64,000 nucleotides of DNA, taken from Panacagrimonas sp052389915. Its GTDB lineage: Bacteria > Pseudomonadota > Gammaproteobacteria > Nevskiales > Nevskiaceae. The position numbers and the translations under genes were made by a program. The DNA is taken from contig JBQTHL010000022.1 of the NCBI GenBank assembly GCA_052389915.1, positions 1 to 64,000 of the forward strand. The letters are read 5' to 3'. This document shows, piece after piece, positions 60,866-64,000 of this stretch; position 1 is the stretch's first letter; each line of letters begins with the position of its first letter. The notes under the pieces were generated by a model. The model searched no databases. It worked only from the letters and a program-made list of their open reading frames with translations, and was not told the origin of the DNA.

Positions 60866-60945
60866 GGCGCGTCTCTTTTTGTCTGGATCGCCGCAAAGCC
60901 GCTGCTGGGCTTTCTGTAACGTACGCCGACACGCATTTCTTCTCT

Positions 60946-61098
60946 CTCCCCGAATGGTGGTCGGGGAGTTGAGAAGCCTCATACAGAGAGCCGCGGATGT
61001 CTTTAGGCTTTCGCCCTGAACATACACATCCGCCTCCCCGACCGTAGGTCGAGGAGTGCTTTGGGCGGTCGCACAAAACCGCTGTATGAGGGGTTCTC
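60946..61098. ncRNA. Candidate structured RNA or nested inverted-repeat element
   Basis: A closing stem pairs CCTCATACAG (60977-60986) with CTGTATGAGG (61082-61091), extended by GAGAA/TTCTC. Inside are three hairpins: GCGGATGT/ACATCCGC (60993-61033), CTCCCCGACC/GGTCGAGGAG (61034-61056, one mismatch) and GCGGT/ACCGC (61065-61082, sharing one base with the closing stem). A further hairpin, CTCCCCGA/TCGGGGAG, lies at 60946-60968. The set is a multibranch layout with dense pairing. Whether it is transcribed, and in which direction, cannot be seen; a mobile-element remnant is the main alternative. Confidence 0.4.
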
Positions 61099-61272
61099 AC
61101 GCCCCAGACCGGCAGTTGCGCCAGTCCGCGGCCATCATAACTGCCCTTTTTCGGGGCTGCTTCACTTGGCACCGGCGGTAGATCGGCGCAAGGGTGGTCA
61201 GATAAAGCGCGCCCACCCTAAGTGGCTCCTTGCTGGGTCGGCACGGGGGCGATTTCGTCTGGCAGCCACGAC

Positions 61273-61286
61273 GTAACGACTGTTAC
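61273..61286. promoter_or_regulatory. RTAACR-NN-YGTTAY operator, site D
   Basis: GTAACGACTGTTAC lies 103 nt before the TonB receptor start. It is followed at once by AATT, so that TACAAT (61284-61289) forms a good -10 hexamer sharing the right half-site. Binding of a repressor would cover this promoter. Confidence 0.7.
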
Positions 61287-61389
61287 AATTCTCCGCAAGG
61301 CATTGCCGATAGTGGCCGTAAGATCGATCAGGCAAGTCATAAAAATCGCGGCTGGATCGGCCGCAAGCTGCTTGCTGGAGGGGAACGAA

Positions 61390-63909
61390 ATGAGGAAGGA
61401 CATTGCCCGGGGTTCATGGCCGCTGGTCCTGTTGGCGCTGAGCCTGTCGGGTCAGGCTCAGGGGCAATCCGACTCAGCCGAGCCTGTTGCCGACTCTCCG
61501 GCGCCGGCCGACGCCGTCGCCGAGCCAACACCCTCCGAAGCGCCGCCGCTCGGCACCATTCCGGTGGACGCGACTGCCGAGGTCGAGCCCGCCCCCGCCC
61601 CAAGCGCTTCATCCAACCGCCTGGTGGAAGAAATCGTCGTCACCGCGCAGCGGCGCGAGGAACGACTCCAGGACGTGCCGATCTCGGTGCAGGCCTTCAG
61701 CAAGGAAAGGCTGGACGTGCTGGGTATCCAGTCCGTGCAGGAGATTCAGCGCGCCACCCCGGGGTTCACGGTCACGTCCGCGGCCAGCTTCAACGTCGTC
61801 TTCCTGCGCGGCGTGGGCTCCGACGCGTTTCTTCCGGGTGTCGATTCCAGCGTGCCGTTTTATCTCGACGGCGTGCCCTTGCTGGCCGCCCAGGGTACGA
61901 CAGACACGCTGGGTCGGGTCGAACGAGTCGAGGTGCTCAAAGGTCCGCAAGGCACCTTGTTCGGACGCAATGCAACGGGCGGAACGGTTAGCATCGTGAC
62001 CCCCGAGCCGAATCAAACGTTCGAGGCGGACGTCAAGGTCGAACTGGGCAACTACAGCACGCGAAACCTGGTGGCCTTCGCCAACATCCCGCTCACCGAA
62101 ACGCTCGCGTTCAACATCTCCGGGTTCACCAACGAGCGCGACAACATCATCAAGAACGCGTCTGTCGGTTTTGTGCCCGAGGTTTACGGCCGCGGCGGGC
62201 GCCTGAAGATTCGCTGGGACGCGCTCGAAAATCTGTCGCTCACCCTGGCCGGCAACTACAGCGAGACCAGCAACAACGGCGGCATCGCGTTCCAGCTCGT
62301 GCGCCCGGCGCCCATTCTCTCCGGGGGCGGCCTGATTCTGCCGGCGGACCCCAAGCTTGACCGCAAGATCGATATCGATGGCGACTTCGGCGCCGAGTCG
62401 GAAGGCTATGTCGTGAGCGCAACGCTGAACTGGAACACGGACATCTTCGACACCAAGCTGATCTACGCCGACCAGGAGATCACGCCCCAGCGTGTCGACG
62501 GACCCTTCGACGGCACGCGGCGCCCCATCGCCGATGCGCACGGCGCCGGGTTCAACGGCAAGGCCAAGCAGTTCGTCGAACAGGAAACGGTGGAGTTGCA
62601 GTTCCTCTCCAACGAGGGAACGCCGGGCTCCGAATACGTCGAGTGGGTGGCGGGCCTGTTTTACCTGAACTCGCTGGGCGGCTTCGACCCCATCGTGTTC
62701 AATGTCGCGCCGGATTTCTTCAACCAGATCCTGCCGTCCTTCGGCGTGAACCTGCCGCTGTTCGACGGGACCATCACCGATCCCATCAATGAGTTGCTCG
62801 GCACCATCAATATTCCGCCCATCCTCGGGCAGGAGGGGATCCAGCTCGCGAACTACGGCCTGATCGATAGCGAATCCATCTCGGTGTTCGCGCAGGGCAC
62901 GTTTCATCTGATCGAATCGGTCGATCTCACGACCGGCATCCGCTACCAGGACGAGAAGCGCAAGCTGCTGGGTTCGCGCACCAGCTTCCTGCTCGACAAC
63001 AACACCGAGATCGTGCTGCCGCTACCCCAGGGCGGCAAGGAGACGCTGACGCCCAACCAGACCTCGGCCCGGGTCGCCCTGCAGTGGCGCCCGTTTGGGC
63101 CGGACGACCAGATCTACGTCTCCTGGGCGCGTGCGCTCAAGAACCCGACGTACAACACCGTCAACGTCACCGGCAACCTGTTCGGCACCATGGTGCCGCT
63201 GAAGGCCGAGCGCGTGGATACCTACGAACTCGGCATCAAGACCGAATTGCTCGACGGCAATCTGCAGCTCAACGCCGCAACGTTCTACACCATCCAGAAG
63301 AACCCGCTGTCCGCCAACGTGGGGATCATCTCGGGCGGCATCGCCAACTTCACCAACGCCGGCGAAGCGGAGATCAAGGGCGCCGACGGCGATTTCCTGC
63401 TGATCCCGATGCCCAGCCTCAACCCGGGCCTGGTCATCACCGGTGGCGTCAGCTACCTGGATGCGATCTACACCGAGTTCGAGAACGGTCGCGGCTACGA
63501 CGACGTCACCGGCATCGGCTTCGGCAACGGCGGCGCCAGCCTGCCGCCGCGCGATCTTTCCGGCAAGCGCATCCCGCGCGTGCCGGAGTGGTCCTACCAG
63601 GCCGCCATCAACCAGCGCATCACCCTCGACAGCGGCAACGCCTTCGAAATCGGTGTGGATACCTTCTACACCAGCAAGATCTATTTCCTGCCGCAGAACT
63701 CCGAGTTCTCAGTCCGCGACCCCACGACGCTGTTCAACGCGCGCCTGAGTTATTTCCACACGGCCTGGGGCCTGGAGTTGACGGCGTATATCAACAACAT
63801 CACCGACGAGATCTACGCCGACTCGGCATTCGTCACGGACTTCGGTACTGCGCTGCTGGTCAACGAGGACCCGCGTCTGTACGGGTTGAGGATGAAGCTG
63901 GCGTTCTAG
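61390..63909 (+). CDS. TonB-dependent outer-membrane receptor
   Basis: 839 residues. A signal peptide (MRKDIARGSWPLVLLALSLS, ending GQAQG) is followed by an acidic Pro/Ala-rich stretch like that of the 45752 receptor. Plug motifs are EIVVTAQRREERLQDVPISV, LRGVGSDAF and VEVLKGPQGTLFGRNATGG; the barrel ends in RMKLAF. GGAGGGGAACG precedes the ATG at 61390; the frame is open upstream to 61222. It ends 4 nt into a convergent gene. Sharing of the plug style and of the operator with the first receptor suggests joint regulation. Confidence 0.93.
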   Translation: MRKDIARGSWPLVLLALSLSGQAQGQSDSAEPVADSPAPADAVAEPTPSEAPPLGTIPVDATAEVEPAPAPSASSNRLVEEIVVTAQRREERLQDVPISVQAFSKERLDVLGIQSVQEIQRATPGFTVTSAASFNVVFLRGVGSDAFLPGVDSSVPFYLDGVPLLAAQGTTDTLGRVERVEVLKGPQGTLFGRNATGGTVSIVTPEPNQTFEADVKVELGNYSTRNLVAFANIPLTETLAFNISGFTNERDNIIKNASVGFVPEVYGRGGRLKIRWDALENLSLTLAGNYSETSNNGGIAFQLVRPAPILSGGGLILPADPKLDRKIDIDGDFGAESEGYVVSATLNWNTDIFDTKLIYADQEITPQRVDGPFDGTRRPIADAHGAGFNGKAKQFVEQETVELQFLSNEGTPGSEYVEWVAGLFYLNSLGGFDPIVFNVAPDFFNQILPSFGVNLPLFDGTITDPINELLGTINIPPILGQEGIQLANYGLIDSESISVFAQGTFHLIESVDLTTGIRYQDEKRKLLGSRTSFLLDNNTEIVLPLPQGGKETLTPNQTSARVALQWRPFGPDDQIYVSWARALKNPTYNTVNVTGNLFGTMVPLKAERVDTYELGIKTELLDGNLQLNAATFYTIQKNPLSANVGIISGGIANFTNAGEAEIKGADGDFLLIPMPSLNPGLVITGGVSYLDAIYTEFENGRGYDDVTGIGFGNGGASLPPRDLSGKRIPRVPEWSYQAAINQRITLDSGNAFEIGVDTFYTSKIYFLPQNSEFSVRDPTTLFNARLSYFHTAWGLELTAYINNITDEIYADSAFVTDFGTALLVNEDPRLYGLRMKLAF

Positions 63910-64000
63910 CTGACCTTCAGGGTCATGGTCAGGCTGTGCGTGGCGCCGGCAGCCAGCAGGACGCGGTTCTCATCCGCGTTGACGGGCTCCACGCACACGA
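63906..64000 (-). CDS. C-terminal end of an aldose 1-epimerase-like protein (partial)
   Basis: Only the last 30 residues are in the window: VCVEPVNADENRVLLAAG followed by ATHSLTMTLKVS and a TAG stop that overlaps the receptor stop in CTAG. The CVEPV motif followed by a LxxGxxxSLxMxL strand is like the end of galactose-mutarotase-fold proteins (aldose 1-epimerase, YeaD). The gene is cut by the right edge. Confidence 0.5.
   Translation of the reverse strand, partial: VCVEPVNADENRVLLAAGATHSLTMTLKVS

Larger units (their letters stand above)
60866..61389. other. Gene-free 524-bp region with structured element and TonB promoter
   Basis: No gene is supported on either strand. It holds the multi-stem inverted-repeat element at 60946-61098 and the RTAACR operator at 61273 in front of the TonB receptor gene. 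The remaining 170 bp between them show only weak inverted repeats. Confidence 0.6.

Noticed and set aside
60946..61098. Group II intron domain V/VI remnant
   Set aside because: The hairpins do not show the conserved domain V triad and bulge, and no reverse transcriptase is nearby.
1..64000. CRISPR arrays, tRNA and rRNA genes, phage modules
   Set aside because: No regularly spaced direct repeats, no cloverleaf-like or rRNA-like sequence and no structural phage genes were seen on either strand.

Overview
The window is a high-GC (roughly 60-65 %) stretch of a bacterial chromosome that is dominated by catabolic genes. Outer-membrane FadL and TonB-dependent receptors, a monomeric NADP isocitrate dehydrogenase and the intergenic repeat types point to a Gram-negative proteobacterium, most likely a gammaproteobacterium of a hydrocarbon-degrading lineage. 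This placement is an inference; no rRNA or tRNA gene is present to fix it.

Layout. 1-10.2 kb: a phosphotransferase cut by the window edge, an FAD amine-oxidase-like protein, an AveC-like membrane protein and an Old Yellow Enzyme, then a tightly overlapped minus-strand operon (hydrolase, acyl-CoA ligase, VOC protein, 84-aa protein, flavin hydroxylase) that resembles aryl-CoA activation and ring hydroxylation. 10.5-15.9 kb: more ordinary genes (isocitrate dehydrogenase, ArsR/SRPBCC pair, UbiB-like kinase, secreted SnoaL-like protein). 15.8-28.6 kb: FAD protein, CoA transferase and HMG-CoA lyase on minus; a Rieske oxygenase alpha/beta pair, P450, FAD protein, a solitary Rieske alpha, a NahE-like hydratase-aldolase, another FAD protein and an unusual alpha/beta-hydrolase on plus. 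28.7-30.6 kb: a small AT-richer accessory patch (HEPN-domain protein, HicB/HicA). 30.7-39.7 kb: TetR, aldehyde dehydrogenase, DUF1330 and SDR on minus; Rieske alpha/beta, type I extradiol dioxygenase, KstD-like flavoprotein and NmrA-like reductase on plus. 39.7-45.7 kb: three TetR regulators, a fifth FAD protein with a membrane partner, and a FadL porin. 45.7-59.8 kb: TonB receptor, membrane protein, SDR, two crotonase-fold proteins, Rieske ferredoxin, a fused 2-oxoacid:ferredoxin oxidoreductase, ferredoxin reductase, CoA transferase, BASS transporter and an SDR lacking the catalytic Tyr. 60-64 kb: a membrane protein/SET-domain pair, a structured intergenic element, a second TonB receptor and the end of an aldose-epimerase-like gene.

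How it may work together. Uptake (FadL, two TonB receptors, BASS) feeds hydroxylation by three Rieske oxygenases and one P450. The only Rieske ferredoxin and ferredoxin reductase in view are at 51.7 and 55.6 kb. Dihydrodiol dehydrogenation (SDR), extradiol cleavage, NahE-type side-chain cleavage, aldehyde oxidation and CoA-dependent steps follow. The combination resembles polycyclic aromatic, steroid or terpenoid breakdown, but the substrate cannot be named from sequence. Five FAD amine-oxidase-like paralogues scattered among these operons are not explained by known aromatic pathways and are the main candidate for an undescribed function.

Regulation is unusually readable. Four copies of an RTAACR-NN-YGTTAY palindrome sit in front of four transcription units. 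Two good and one weak copies of a TTGACA-type palindrome precede ring-oxygenase or aryl-CoA operons. A duplicated TAAGG-N6-CCTTA element sits at one TetR gene, and a 20-bp palindrome covers the start codon of the ArsR-type gene.
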